The notes beneath the pieces were generated by a model that saw nothing but the letters and a program-made list of their open reading frames with translations, had not been told where the DNA came from and made no database searches. Positions 9,873-19,265 of a stretch of 64,000 nt of DNA are shown here, piece by piece. The stretch spans positions 124,001 to 188,000 of the forward strand of contig NZ_JBNYXQ010000009.1 of the NCBI RefSeq assembly GCF_051380735.1, in the 5' to 3' direction. A program made the position numbers and the translations under genes. The DNA comes from Janthinobacterium sp051380735 (lineage in GTDB: Bacteria; Pseudomonadota; Gammaproteobacteria; Burkholderiales; Burkholderiaceae_D). Numbering within the stretch: the stretch's first letter is position 1; each line of letters starts with the position of its first letter.

Positions 9873-9928
9873 GGTCGGTATCGGGCTGCAATAAGCCACA
9901 GTATCGCATCAAGGGACGCGCATAAATG

Positions 9929-9958
9929 AAAAAAGCCGCCGGAGTGATCTCCGGCGGC
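9929..9958 (-). terminator. Rho-independent terminator of the porin gene
   Basis: On the minus strand: a perfect 10-bp stem (GCCGCCGGAG / CTCCGGCGGC), a four-base loop and a run of T. It starts about 20 bp past the porin stop. It separates porin transcription from dctB. Confidence 0.93.
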
Positions 9959-9979
9959 CCTGGCAGTAGCTAGACGTGC

Positions 9980-10969
9980 TTAGAAAGTATGGCGCATGCC
10001 CAGGTTGAAGCCGGAATTGCCGGTGCCGTTGTCGGTGGCGTTGCCGACCACGAACGTGGCGCCGTTCTTGTTGCTGATATGGCCGTAACCGGTGTACAGG
10101 TCGCTGCGCTTGGACAGGGCGTAGAAAGCGCCGATGGCCCACTGCTGGGCGTCACGGTTCAGGTTGCTCTTGTCGTTGTGACGGATGTACGAGGCAACCA
10201 CTTTGGTCGCGCCGAGCGGCACGGTCACGCCCAGCAGCACGTCGTTGCTCTTGCTGTTGTCGAGGGCGCGGTTGTCTGCGTAGCCGAGGTGGCCTTGCGC
10301 CACGCCGAAGTCATAGCGCATGGCCAGCAGGCTGTTGCGCGTATCTGCCGTGGCCAGCGCGTTTTCCTTGCGGTGGTGCGTCAGGGTCAGGTTCAGCGGA
10401 CCGTCGATGTAGTGCACGGCGCCGCCCAGGCTGCGGTTTTTCTGGTTGTCGTCGGCAACTTCGCCGAAACCGTAAGCCAGTTCGGCCGACAGCTTGTTCC
10501 AGGTCGGGGTGGCGTACTGCGCCATGTTGTCGACGCGGTAATTGGTCGCCATCACGTTCGACGCCGTGCCTGCCAGGCCGATCACGAACGGATCGGCCAC
10601 GTCGCGCAGGGCCAGGTAGTACGGCGAGTACTGGCGGCCCAGGGTGACGGTGCCGGCGTTGCCGGTCAGGCCCACATACGCCTGGCGACCGAACAGCAGG
10701 CCGCCCTGGCCGGAAGTGCCCGTATCGATATTGAAACCGCTTTCCAGCACGAAGACTGCAGCCAAGCCGCCACCCAGGTCTTCCTTGCCCTTGAAGCCGA
10801 TGCGCGAGCCGGAAGCAACACCGGAAGCGACGCGGGTCAGGCGGTCGCCGGCAGCGTCCTTGTCGACGACCAGGCCGGCATCGGCCACGCCGTACATGGT
10901 GACGCTCGATTGCGCCAGGGCGGTGCAGGAAGCACCGAGAGCCAATAAGGTAAACAGGACTTTTTTCAT
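9980..10969 (-). CDS. Gram-negative porin (Porin_4 type)
   Basis: 329 residues. The signal peptide MKKVLFTLLALGASCTALAQ precedes the typical betaproteobacterial porin start SSVTMYGVADAGLVVDK. Internal strands carry motifs usual in this family (GSRIGFKGKEDLGGGL, FGRQAYVGL, LGRQYSPYY). It ends GMRHTF with the terminal Phe. It forms a trimeric diffusion channel in the outer membrane. Lying between dctB and dctA, it may admit dicarboxylates to the periplasm (inference from position). Confidence 0.93.
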   Translation of the reverse strand: MKKVLFTLLALGASCTALAQSSVTMYGVADAGLVVDKDAAGDRLTRVASGVASGSRIGFKGKEDLGGGLAAVFVLESGFNIDTGTSGQGGLLFGRQAYVGLTGNAGTVTLGRQYSPYYLALRDVADPFVIGLAGTASNVMATNYRVDNMAQYATPTWNKLSAELAYGFGEVADDNQKNRSLGGAVHYIDGPLNLTLTHHRKENALATADTRNSLLAMRYDFGVAQGHLGYADNRALDNSKSNDVLLGVTVPLGATKVVASYIRHNDKSNLNRDAQQWAIGAFYALSKRSDLYTGYGHISNKNGATFVVGNATDNGTGNSGFNLGMRHTF

Positions 10970-11040
10970 GAAAATCTCTCTATTAGGGGGTTAACTACTG
11001 ATCGCACTGCCCGACTGCTTGTTACTCAACATTGAGGTTA

Positions 11041-11069
11041 AATAAATGGCCCGCTTGTGACGGGCCATC
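11041..11069 (-). terminator. Terminator downstream of dctA
   Basis: An 8-bp stem (ATGGCCCG / CGGGCCAT) with a seven-base loop, followed on the minus strand by an AT-rich ATTTATTT tail. It lies a few bases past the dctA stop. On the plus side it is also followed by TTTTAA. Confidence 0.75.
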
Positions 11070-11072
11070 GTT

Positions 11073-12386
11073 TTAAGCTTTGTTAGCGTGGTCTGCTTCG
11101 CCCCAATGGCTTTCGGTATTCATATTGGCGGCATTGGCTGCCGCCGCTTCTTCTTCGGTGGCCAGGCCGCCTTCCCACTTGGCGACAACCGCCGTGGCGA
11201 CGGCATTGCCGACCGCATTGGTGGCCGAACGGCCCATGTCGAGGAACTGGTCCACGCCCATGAGCAACAGCAGGCCGGCTTCCGGAATATTAAATTGGTT
11301 CAGGGTGGCGGCGATCACCACCAGCGAGGCGCGCGGTACGCCGGCGATGCCTTTCGAGGTCAGCATCAGCAGCAGCAGCATGGTGATCTGGGTACCGATC
11401 GACAGGTCGATGCCATAGGCCTGGGCAATAAACAGCACCGCAAAAGTGCAGTACATCATCGAGCCATCCAGGTTGAACGAATAGCCCAAAGGCATCACGA
11501 AGCTGGAGATCTTGCGGTCCACGCCGAACTGGTCAAGCGCCGTCAGCAGTTTTGGATACGCTGCTTCCGAGCTGGCGGTCGAGAAGGCCAGCAGGAACGG
11601 TTCGCGGATCAGGCTGACCAGCTTGAAGATGCGCGGGCCGATCACCACGAAACCGGCAGCGATCAGCAGTGCCCACAAGCACATCAGGCCGACATAGAAG
11701 CCGCCCATGAATTTGGCGAACGTGACCAGCACGCCCAGGCCGTGGGTGGTGACCACCGAAGCCATGGCGGCGAACACGGCCAGCGGAGCCAGGGTCATGA
11801 TGGTGCCGGTAATGCGCAGCATGACTTGCGCCAGTTGGTCGATCACATTGGTGAGCGCTTTGCCCGATTCGCCCAGGCCAGCCAGTGCGCCGCCGAAGAA
11901 GATCGAGAACACCAGTACTTGCAGGATTTCATTGTTTGCCATCGCCTCGATCGGCGACTTCGGCACCAGGTGCGTGAAGAAGTCTTTCATGGTGAACGCG
12001 GCGGTCTTCAGGTTGGTCGACGCGTGCACGTCCGGCAGCGGCAAGCCCAGGTTGGTGCCGAGCTGCATGATATTGGACAGCACCATGCCCAGCGCCAGCG
12101 ACACCAGCGAAGCGACCAGGAACCAGCACATGGCTTTCAGGCCGATGCGGCCCGCTGTCTTGCCGTCACCCATGTGGGCGATACCGACCGTCAGCGTGGA
12201 GAACACCAGCAGCGCAATGATCATCTTGATCAGGCGCAGGAAAATATCGGTGACGATGGAAATATTGCTGGCAATCTTGGCGCTGACGTCCGTATCAGGA
12301 TAAGCGGTGTGACAGGCGTAGCCGACCAGAATGCCCAAAATCATGGCAATCAGGATGTATAGGGTTAATGGCCGTTTCTTTTTCAT
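11073..12386 (-). CDS. dctA: C4-dicarboxylate/H+ or Na+ symporter DctA
   Basis: 437 residues, the usual length of DctA (DAACS family). There are about eight membrane segments plus re-entrant loops. The serine-rich motif LAFSTASSEAAYPK and the substrate loop MPLGYSFNLDGSMMY match the family, as does the downstream GIAGVPRASLV. It takes up succinate, fumarate and malate at the inner membrane. GGAGGAG lies upstream of ATG 12386. The neighbouring DctB/DctD pair is the expected regulator. Confidence 0.95.
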   Translation of the reverse strand: MKKKRPLTLYILIAMILGILVGYACHTAYPDTDVSAKIASNISIVTDIFLRLIKMIIALLVFSTLTVGIAHMGDGKTAGRIGLKAMCWFLVASLVSLALGMVLSNIMQLGTNLGLPLPDVHASTNLKTAAFTMKDFFTHLVPKSPIEAMANNEILQVLVFSIFFGGALAGLGESGKALTNVIDQLAQVMLRITGTIMTLAPLAVFAAMASVVTTHGLGVLVTFAKFMGGFYVGLMCLWALLIAAGFVVIGPRIFKLVSLIREPFLLAFSTASSEAAYPKLLTALDQFGVDRKISSFVMPLGYSFNLDGSMMYCTFAVLFIAQAYGIDLSIGTQITMLLLLMLTSKGIAGVPRASLVVIAATLNQFNIPEAGLLLLMGVDQFLDMGRSATNAVGNAVATAVVAKWEGGLATEEEAAAANAANMNTESHWGEADHANKA

Positions 12387-12696
12387 TGTGACTCCTCCAG
12401 TAAATCGCCGCTGTGAGCGGATTATAAATAGCGAGCAACTTAAGCTTGGAAGGAATACTGCCGAAAAAACAAGCTCTTGCATGCCAGCGTTTATTTGCTG
12501 CAAGGTCACTACCTAGCAAAGGATATGCCTGAAAACGACTTTTGGTACAAAACTTATTAAGTTATTGATTACAAGGTGACTTTTGTTGTCAGGAAGCCGC
12601 ACGACAGGCTGCGTTGCGCGAAATATTGGACGCCGGGCGGCCTGCGCGTATGAGTTTTCATACGCCCTGCCATGGCAGAGTGCATGCACAGGACGT
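12387..12696 (-). promoter_or_regulatory. dctA upstream region
   Basis: A gene-free stretch of about 310 bp. A perfect sigma-70 -10 hexamer (TATAAT on the minus strand) lies at 12421-12426, about 35 bp before the dctA ATG, with no convincing -35 element. A sigma-54-like TGGCAT lies at 12481-12486 on the minus strand, but the GC expected 10 bases later is shifted by one. I therefore cannot claim a -24/-12 promoter even though DctD requires one. Confidence 0.4.
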
Positions 12697-12723
12697 AAAA
12701 AAGCCCCGCGCTGGGGCGGGGCT
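12697..12723 (-). terminator. Terminator of the TonB-dependent receptor gene
   Basis: On the minus strand: stem AGCCCCGC / GCGGGGCT with a six-base loop, then a T run. It lies about 40 bp beyond the receptor stop at 12760. Confidence 0.9.
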
Positions 12724-12759
12724 TTCAGGAGAGCCGTATGCTGCCGGCTCAAGCTGTCA

Positions 12760-15093
12760 TCAGAACTTGATGTTGGCACTCAGGCTGAACGAACGTGGCT
12801 GGCCCGGCGTGTAGCGGAAGCCGCTCTTGTTGATCGCCGCAACGTAGGTCTTGTCGGCCAGGTTGTAGGCGTTCAGCTGCAGGTCCAGGTTCTTGTTGAC
12901 CGGATAGGTCGCCATCGCGTCGAAGACCCAGTAGGAATCGACACGGGCCGGGGTGCCGACGGCGCCATCGGTGCCGCGCAGCATTTCACCGACATAACGC
13001 GCGCCGCCGCCGATTTTCAGGCCGAACGGCAGGGTGTACGAGGTCCAGCTGGTGAACGCCTGTTTCGGCGTGTAGCTGAGGTTATTGACGCCACTGGCGG
13101 TCACCACACGGCCCGATTTGACGCTGGTATTCATGCGGGTGTAGCCAACGCTGACCAGCCAGTTGTGCATGACTTCGCCAACCAGGCCCACTTCCGCGCC
13201 TTGCACGCGCTTTTCACCGGTCTGGTAGTAAATGGTCGGGATCACAGGGTCCTGTTCCACTTCATTGGTGACCGTGGTCTGGTACAGGGCAGCCGAGAGC
13301 GATAGTTTCTGTTTCAGGAAGTCCCACTTGGTGCCGATTTCCTTGGTGGTGGTTTCCTGCGGATCATACTTCGGATTCTGTGCGCTGTTGGCGCCTGTGC
13401 TCAAGGCGAAGTTGACGCCTGGCGGCGCTTTCGAGGTGGCCCACAGGGCATAGACGCTGCTGTCCGGTGTCGGTTTGTACATGGCAGAGATCTTGCCGTT
13501 GACATAGGTGTCGCTGAGAGTCAGGTGGGTCGGAATCGGTGTACCCACTGGCAAGACCTGCACCTGGCCGCTGGCAACCGCCGTTTGCAGGGTGGTCGCA
13601 TCATAAGTGGTATTGAAATGGTCGAAACGCACGCCACCGTTGAACAGCCATTGCTCGCCGAACTTGATGGTGTCGAACACATACGCGCTTTGCGTATTGA
13701 CTTCGCCTTGCGTGTAAGCGCCGCTGCGCACCGGGTTGTAGCCGGTGACCGGGTCGCGCGGATTCGGGTTGTACAGATTTGCCGCTGCCAGGGTGCCCAG
13801 GCTGGAGCCCACATAGCTGTAGTTGGTCTGTTTTTCGCTGGTAAATTCAGCGCCGGCCACCAGCGAGTGCTTCAGGGCCGCCGTAGCGAACTGCGCGCTG
13901 AGCACGGTCTGGTTGGTCAGGATGGTGTTTTCCTGGTCTTTCACCGTACGCAGCGAGCGCGCCATCGTCCAGGTCGCCGGATTGGCCGGCACCGGCGTTT
14001 GCAAATTGGCGGTGTTGCCCATGAAGGCCGTCAGCAGATAATCCTGGTCAGTCTTGCCGTAGCGCGTGGTGTTTTGCAGTTGCACTGTCGGCGAAAAATC
14101 GTGGTCGATGCGCAAAGTGCCCATATCGGCCTTGACCTTGTTGTAGTCCGAGGTGGAGCCGTAGAAATTCTTGGGATCGACCTTGGCCGCCGTATTCAGG
14201 AAGGTGCGGATGGTCTTGTTGGTTGCCGTGATGGTATCAGGGGTAGTGTAGCCAGGCAGGCCGATGGTCGGCACGCCGCCATCAGGGACGTTGTCCTGAT
14301 CCACGTGCAAGTAGCTGGCCGTCACGCGGGTCGGTTTGCCCAGACCGAAGGTGACGGTGGGTGCGATGGCCCAGCGCTTGTCGGTGACTTCATCGCGCGC
14401 TGGATTGCCGCTGTCCTGCGTCATCATGTTCAGGCGGAAAGCCGTGCCGCTGTCGGCATCGATCACGCGGTTCCAGTCGGCGGTGGCGCGCTTTTGTTTG
14501 CCGCTGCCGGCCGTCAGTATCGAATTGAAGGCGTTTTCCAGGCTGGCGGTCTTGCTGACCAGATTGATCGAGCCAGTTGGCGAACCACGGCCGCCATCGG
14601 TGCCGGCCGGGCCTTTGAGCACGTCGATCTGTTCGATATTGAACACGTCGCGCGAGATCGAGCCGACATCGCGCACGCCGTCGACATAGATGCTGCCGGA
14701 CGAATCGAAACCGCGCATATAGACTGCGTCGCCGGTATTCGTATTGCCGTTTTCGCCGAGGAAAAAGGTACCCACGCCTGGCGTATTACGCAGGGCGTCC
14801 GTCAGCGTCAGGGCGCCTTGCTGTTCGATCAGTTCTTTTTTGATCACGACGATGGTTTGCGGCGTGTTGACCAGTGCTTCCGTATATTTCGGCGACGAGG
14901 CCTTGTCGGCCTTGAAATCATTTTCCTTGGTGCCAACGACGGTCACTTCGTTCAACATCTGTTGCGATGCCTGCGCGCTCTGGCCGGCAGGATCTGCGGC
15001 CTGTGCTGCGACGGGCAGCAGCATCATGGCCAGGGCGGCGCCGACATGCTGGTTAAAGCGGGATTGGACGTGTTTGCGGCTCTTGATTGCCAT
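12760..15093 (-). CDS. TonB-dependent catecholate-type siderophore receptor
   Basis: 777 residues. The signal peptide ends AAQA near residue 32. A TonB box-like segment EVTVVGTKE follows. The plug domain contains NTPQTIVVIKKELIEQQGA, LRNTPGV, YMRGFD and a conserved GPAG...GSPTGSINLVSK, and the rest is a 22-strand barrel ending SLSANIKF. It imports ferric siderophore across the outer membrane with energy from TonB-ExbBD, which are not in this window. The plug resembles FhuE/Fiu receptors; the exact ligand is unknown. A Fur box sits in its upstream region, so iron-repressed expression is expected. Confidence 0.93.
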   Translation of the reverse strand: MAIKSRKHVQSRFNQHVGAALAMMLLPVAAQAADPAGQSAQASQQMLNEVTVVGTKENDFKADKASSPKYTEALVNTPQTIVVIKKELIEQQGALTLTDALRNTPGVGTFFLGENGNTNTGDAVYMRGFDSSGSIYVDGVRDVGSISRDVFNIEQIDVLKGPAGTDGGRGSPTGSINLVSKTASLENAFNSILTAGSGKQKRATADWNRVIDADSGTAFRLNMMTQDSGNPARDEVTDKRWAIAPTVTFGLGKPTRVTASYLHVDQDNVPDGGVPTIGLPGYTTPDTITATNKTIRTFLNTAAKVDPKNFYGSTSDYNKVKADMGTLRIDHDFSPTVQLQNTTRYGKTDQDYLLTAFMGNTANLQTPVPANPATWTMARSLRTVKDQENTILTNQTVLSAQFATAALKHSLVAGAEFTSEKQTNYSYVGSSLGTLAAANLYNPNPRDPVTGYNPVRSGAYTQGEVNTQSAYVFDTIKFGEQWLFNGGVRFDHFNTTYDATTLQTAVASGQVQVLPVGTPIPTHLTLSDTYVNGKISAMYKPTPDSSVYALWATSKAPPGVNFALSTGANSAQNPKYDPQETTTKEIGTKWDFLKQKLSLSAALYQTTVTNEVEQDPVIPTIYYQTGEKRVQGAEVGLVGEVMHNWLVSVGYTRMNTSVKSGRVVTASGVNNLSYTPKQAFTSWTSYTLPFGLKIGGGARYVGEMLRGTDGAVGTPARVDSYWVFDAMATYPVNKNLDLQLNAYNLADKTYVAAINKSGFRYTPGQPRSFSLSANIKF

Positions 15094-15197
15094 CTTGCTC
15101 TTTCGTTGTGGTCAGGGTAGAGGCGTGCGTCTTGTTGCAAACGCATGCACTGGTTCGTAACAATGGGTGCGATTGTAATAATTGCTCACTATTCTGT

Positions 15198-15216
15198 AAA
15201 TGAGAATCGTTATCAG
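15198..15216. promoter_or_regulatory. Fur box
   Basis: AAATGAGAATCGTTATCAG closely matches the 19-bp Fur consensus GATAATGATWATCATTATC when read on the minus strand. It lies about 105 bp upstream of the siderophore receptor ATG and about 160 bp upstream of nudC. The receptor is the obvious target. Confidence 0.8.
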
Positions 15217-15372
15217 TCTCGTTTGCGTCGCGTTAACGCAACGCTTTTGGCGTGCTTTATGTAAAAGCGCTTTCATTTTTTTCTCGGTGCTTGCAAAGCC
15301 GCTCTCCGTGGTGCTAGCGCACGAGAACTTGTGCAGGGGTATGATGAGCAACCTCTTTGATACCGGTGCAGC

Positions 15373-16209
15373 ATGCTTGAAACTCCCCTTGCCTTTGTTC
15401 CCCTGATCGACGTTCCTGTGCCGACGCCGTCGGCGGCGGACACGCTGACGTTTATCTATCACCGTGGGCGTCTGCTGCTCCGCACGCCCGACCTGGCCTT
15501 GCCTTCGTTTGATCAGGTCGCCACGCTGGGCGTCGACCTGGCGCGCGCCCAGCCGGTCGGTTTGTGGCAGGGGCGCTATTGCCAGGCGGTCTGGGTCGAC
15601 GACGAAGCCTTGCCAGACGCCAGCCTGGAATGGCGTGGCCTGCGCAGCCTGTTCAATGTGCTTGACGATGATTTTGTCGGCCTGGCCAGTCGCGCCGTGC
15701 AACTGGCCGAATGGGCGCGCACGCACCGCTATTGCGGCGTCTGCGCCACGCCCATGGTGCGCCTGCCGGGCGAGCGCTGCTTCAAATGCATGGGCTGCGG
15801 CATGATGGCCTATCCACGCATTTCACCGGCGATGATGGTGCTGATACGCAAGGGTGACCAGGTGCTGCTGGCGATGCACAAGCATTCGCCGTCACAGCGC
15901 TACAGCCCGCTGGCCGGCTTCCTGGAAGCGGGTGAGTCGGTGGAAGAAGCCGTGCACCGCGAAGTGATGGAAGAGGTCGGCCTGAGGGTGCACAACCTGA
16001 AGTATTTCATGAGCCAGTCGTGGCCGTTTCCCCATTCGCTGATGCTGGCCTTTACGGCTGACTACCTCGACGGCGAGATCCGCCTGGACGACAACGAGAT
16101 CGCCGAAGCGCGCTGGTTCGGCCCTGGCGACGTGTGGCCGGAAGCAACGTCGAGCGTCTCGATCTCGGCGCTGCTGGTACAGGCGCATCGGCCTTTGCAG
16201 CCGGCGTAA
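15373..16209 (+). CDS. nudC: NADH pyrophosphatase / NAD-decapping hydrolase NudC
   Basis: 278 residues. A zinc ribbon is formed by CGVC and CFKCMGC (about residues 120-145). The Nudix box GFLEAGESVEEAVHREVMEEVG fits GX5EX7REUXEEXGU. The NudC-specific motif is present as SQSWPFPHS, where most family members have SQPWPFP. It hydrolyses NAD(H) to NMN(H) and AMP and removes NAD caps from RNA. It is divergent from the siderophore receptor gene and lies 74 bp ahead of folE on the same strand. Confidence 0.93.
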   Translation: MLETPLAFVPLIDVPVPTPSAADTLTFIYHRGRLLLRTPDLALPSFDQVATLGVDLARAQPVGLWQGRYCQAVWVDDEALPDASLEWRGLRSLFNVLDDDFVGLASRAVQLAEWARTHRYCGVCATPMVRLPGERCFKCMGCGMMAYPRISPAMMVLIRKGDQVLLAMHKHSPSQRYSPLAGFLEAGESVEEAVHREVMEEVGLRVHNLKYFMSQSWPFPHSLMLAFTADYLDGEIRLDDNEIAEARWFGPGDVWPEATSSVSISALLVQAHRPLQPA

Positions 16210-16283
16210 AACCGGGCCGGTCGAGGCAGCCATGCGACTTTTCTATATACTGTCGGCAATTGAAAATTTGAGGAAGTATCGGC

Positions 16284-16850
16284 ATGGCACACGAAGAATT
16301 TACCGAAGACGACTGGCGCCGCATGATTGCCAGCATAGGCGAGGATCCGCAGCGGCCCGGTTTGCTGGAAACCCCGGCGCGCGTGACGAAGGCGTGGAAA
16401 CACTGGACCTCGGGCTATGGCCAGGACCCGGTCGAATTGCTGAAAGCGTTTGAAGATGGTGCGGAACAATACAACGAGCTGATCGTCGTGCGCGGCATTC
16501 CCGTCTACAGCCATTGCGAACACCACCTGGCGCCATTCTTCGGCAAGGCCACCATCGGCTACGTGCCGAACGGCAAAATCGTCGGCCTGTCGAAACTGAC
16601 GCGCCTGGTCGATTGCTTCTCGAAACGCCTGCAGGTGCAGGAACGCATGACGATGCAGATCGCCAATGCATTGATGGAAGTGCTGGAACCAAAAGCTGTC
16701 GGCGTGGTCGTGCGTTGCCGCCATTTGTGCATGGAAAGCCGCGGCATACGCACGCCCGGCGAAGAGACAATTACTTCGGCCATGCTGGGCGAGTTGCAGC
16801 CTAACCTGGCAATGCGCACCGAGTTCCTGGCACTGGCGCGCGAAAGTTGA
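16284..16850 (+). CDS. folE: GTP cyclohydrolase I
   Basis: 188 residues. The zinc ligands are in YSHCEHHLAPF and in RCRHLCMESRG, and the catalytic segment GLSKLTRLVDCFSKRLQVQE is intact. It converts GTP to 7,8-dihydroneopterin triphosphate, the first step of folate (and pterin) synthesis. GAGGA precedes ATG 16284. A hairpin about 100 bp downstream ends the transcript. Confidence 0.96.
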   Translation: MAHEEFTEDDWRRMIASIGEDPQRPGLLETPARVTKAWKHWTSGYGQDPVELLKAFEDGAEQYNELIVVRGIPVYSHCEHHLAPFFGKATIGYVPNGKIVGLSKLTRLVDCFSKRLQVQERMTMQIANALMEVLEPKAVGVVVRCRHLCMESRGIRTPGEETITSAMLGELQPNLAMRTEFLALARES

Positions 16851-16953
16851 TTTCACAGCAAAAAGCCTTGCGATAAGGCGGGCCGGAGACGCGAGCTTGG
16901 CCCGGTTAGCCTGTGCGCGCGACTTGGGCATTAATCCGTTTTGCAGCTGTACT

Positions 16954-16975
16954 GGCGGCGCGATGCCGCCTTTTT
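16954..16975 (+). terminator. Rho-independent terminator after folE
   Basis: Stem GGCGGC / GCCGCC, five-base loop, then five T. It lies 104 bp after the folE stop and just before the end of the convergent gene at 16988. Confidence 0.8.
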
Positions 16976-16987
16976 CACGTCTGGTGA

Positions 16988-17353
16988 TTAATAGCGGTAT
17001 TCGCTGACCAGGTGTTTCGTGAAGTTGTACTTGCTGCCGCCGTCAAGCAAATCGATCAGGCGTTTCGGTGTCGAGGCGGACATGAAGGCGTCAGCGGCGC
17101 CGTCGGTGCTGCGGAACTTCATGCCGGGGCTGAGGATCTGGCCGGCGCCGATTTTCAGGTGCTGGAAGCTTTTGGTCTTCTCGTTGTTGAGGATGAAATG
17201 CAGTTCCTGCTTGAAGGTCAGGAATGGAATCTTCAGCCACCAGCCTTCGTCCGTGCCATAGTTGGTGACGCTGGCAAAATGCGTGTTCTTGTCCGTCAGG
17301 GAAGGTTTGCCCAGGCGGTCGTTGATGCGTTTCATGGCTTCGTTCTTGGTCAT
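16988..17353 (-). CDS. Hypothetical protein, 121 residues
   Basis: I do not recognise a family. The protein is soluble, with no signal peptide or membrane helix. It has a basic N-terminus (MTKNEAMKRINDRLGK), a middle rich in Trp/Phe strands (EGWWLKIPFLTFKQELHFIL) and an aromatic basic end (KHLVSEYRY). It is a single gene facing folE. The upstream 270 bp before the chemoreceptor gene shows no other feature I can name. Confidence 0.65.
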   Translation of the reverse strand: MTKNEAMKRINDRLGKPSLTDKNTHFASVTNYGTDEGWWLKIPFLTFKQELHFILNNEKTKSFQHLKIGAGQILSPGMKFRSTDGAADAFMSASTPKRLIDLLDGGSKYNFTKHLVSEYRY

Positions 17354-17627
17354 GCATTTCTTTCTTTAACATCGTTTCGTCAGCAGCGTTGCAGACGCGC
17401 ATTCTGCCATAGTTTTCTTTCCCTCCATACTGCCAGCGAGCCTGGTACGCATTAACAACACAGGCATGGAAACATTGCTATAGAGCATTGTAAATGTCAG
17501 TAATTCAAGCGTATGCTGAGAACAGCTGCAAGGTGCCGCCCAGCGTTCCGGCGCTGCATGGGCGCGCCCTGCCATAAAAGCGCAACGGCGCATTCCGTTG
17601 CAAAAAAAATCAAAGCTGGAGGCTCGC

Positions 17628-19265
17628 ATGAATACCCTGTCGTTCAAACAAAAGCTGTGGATCCCCCTTGTCTGCAGCCTGCTGTGCATTGCCATCATTT
17701 TCGTCTACAACGCCTTCGAAGTACGCAAGATTCGCATTGAAGAGCGCAGCGCAGACATTACCAACGCGGCCGACCTGGGCCTCGGCGCCGTCAAGATGTT
17801 CGGCGAGCTGGCCGTCAGCGGTGCTTTGACCACCGCAGAAGCGCAAAAGCAGGCTTTGGCTGTCATCAGGAGCATGCGCTTCGGCGAGACCGGTTACCTG
17901 GCCGTCATCAATTCCGATGCGGTAGTGGTGATGAACCCGGCCGCGCCGCAAACGAATGGCAAGAACATGTCCGACTTCAAGGACGCTGATGGCACCTATC
18001 TGTACCGCGACATCGTCAACGTCGGCAAGAGCGACACCGGCAAGGGTTTCGTGCGCTATCAATTTCCCCGCCCCGGCCAGAAAACCCCCGAACCCAAGCT
18101 CAGCCGCGTCGCTGCCTACAAACCATGGAACTGGAACATCGTCGTCGGCGTCTATATGGACGATATCGATGCAGCCTTCCGGCAAACCCTGCTGATGTCG
18201 CTGGGCCTGCTGGTACTGGTCTGCGTCGGCCTGGGCGGCGTGGTGATGATGATCAACCGCAGCCTGCGCCGTGCGCTTGGCGGCGATCCGGAATATGCGG
18301 CCGAGGTGGCGGCAAAAATCGCCGGCAATGACCTGAGCGTCGACGTGCGTACCCACGCCAAAGACCGCCACAGCGTGCTGTACGCCATGAAAACCATGCA
18401 GGCCAACCTGGCGTCCGCCATCAGCGAAATCCGCCTGAGCGCCGACACCATCGCCACCGCCTCGAGCGAGATTGCAAGCGGCAATATGGACCTGTCGGCG
18501 CGTACCGAAATGCAGGCCAGCTCGCTGGAAGAAACTGCTGCTTCAATGGAAGAACTGACCTCGACCGTGACGCAAAACGCGGGCAATGCGGTGCAGGCCA
18601 ACGAGCTGGCCCAGACCGCGTCAAATGTGGCGCGCCAGGGCGGCGCCGTGGTGGCGCAGGTGGTTGCCACCATGGACACCATCAATGCCTCGTCGCGCAA
18701 GATTGTCGACATTATCGGCGTGATCGACGGCATTGCTTTCCAGACCAATATCCTGGCGCTCAATGCGGCCGTGGAAGCGGCCCGCGCTGGCGAGCAGGGC
18801 CGCGGCTTTGCGGTGGTGGCCTCGGAAGTACGCAACCTGGCGCAGCGCTCGGCGGCAGCCGCCAAGGAGATCAAGGCCCTGATCGGCGCCTCGGTCGACA
18901 GCATCGCCGCCGGCAGCACGCTGGTGGCGCAGGCGGGCACGACGATGGATCAGGTGGTGGCCAGCGTCTCGCGCGTAACCGACATCATGGCCGACATCAC
19001 GGCCGCCTCGCACGAGCAAAGCACCGGCATCGGCCATGTGAACCAGGCAATTACGGAGATGGATTCTGTTACGCAACAAAATGCAGCCCTGGTCGAACAG
19101 GCGGCGGCTGCGGCCGGCAGCATGCAGGACCAGGCGGCCGTGCTGGCGCAGCTGGTGTCGCGTTTCAAGTTGTCACAACATGAAGCCGGCACGCCGCGGC
19201 AGGCAGCATCCCGGCCTGCCGCGCGTGCCGTCCAGGCGCCGCAGCGCAAGCTGGCGCGGGTGTAG
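17628..19265 (+). CDS. Methyl-accepting chemotaxis protein with a single-Cache sensor
   Basis: 545 residues. There is a membrane helix at about 10-30 and a periplasmic single-Cache domain containing FGETGYLAVINSDAVVVMNP and the KPWNWNIVVGVYMDDID end typical of sCache_2. A second helix is near 185-210, followed by a HAMP-like linker and the signalling hairpin with the conserved tip GIAFQTNILALNAAVEAARA. The C-terminus (RKLARV) has no NWETF-like tether, unlike the two other receptors here. The start is ATG 17628 behind GGAGG, not the upstream in-frame codon at 17598. The stop abuts that of the next gene with no spacer. Confidence 0.93.
   Translation: MNTLSFKQKLWIPLVCSLLCIAIIFVYNAFEVRKIRIEERSADITNAADLGLGAVKMFGELAVSGALTTAEAQKQALAVIRSMRFGETGYLAVINSDAVVVMNPAAPQTNGKNMSDFKDADGTYLYRDIVNVGKSDTGKGFVRYQFPRPGQKTPEPKLSRVAAYKPWNWNIVVGVYMDDIDAAFRQTLLMSLGLLVLVCVGLGGVVMMINRSLRRALGGDPEYAAEVAAKIAGNDLSVDVRTHAKDRHSVLYAMKTMQANLASAISEIRLSADTIATASSEIASGNMDLSARTEMQASSLEETAASMEELTSTVTQNAGNAVQANELAQTASNVARQGGAVVAQVVATMDTINASSRKIVDIIGVIDGIAFQTNILALNAAVEAARAGEQGRGFAVVASEVRNLAQRSAAAAKEIKALIGASVDSIAAGSTLVAQAGTTMDQVVASVSRVTDIMADITAASHEQSTGIGHVNQAITEMDSVTQQNAALVEQAAAAAGSMQDQAAVLAQLVSRFKLSQHEAGTPRQAASRPAARAVQAPQRKLARV

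Noticed and set aside
8145..9929. 594-codon open frame opposite dctB
   Set aside because: Same kind of shadow; no ribosome site and no recognisable domain.
12470..12486. Sigma-54 promoter for dctA
   Set aside because: TGGCAT is present, but the second dinucleotide is one base out of register, so the match is not good enough to annotate.
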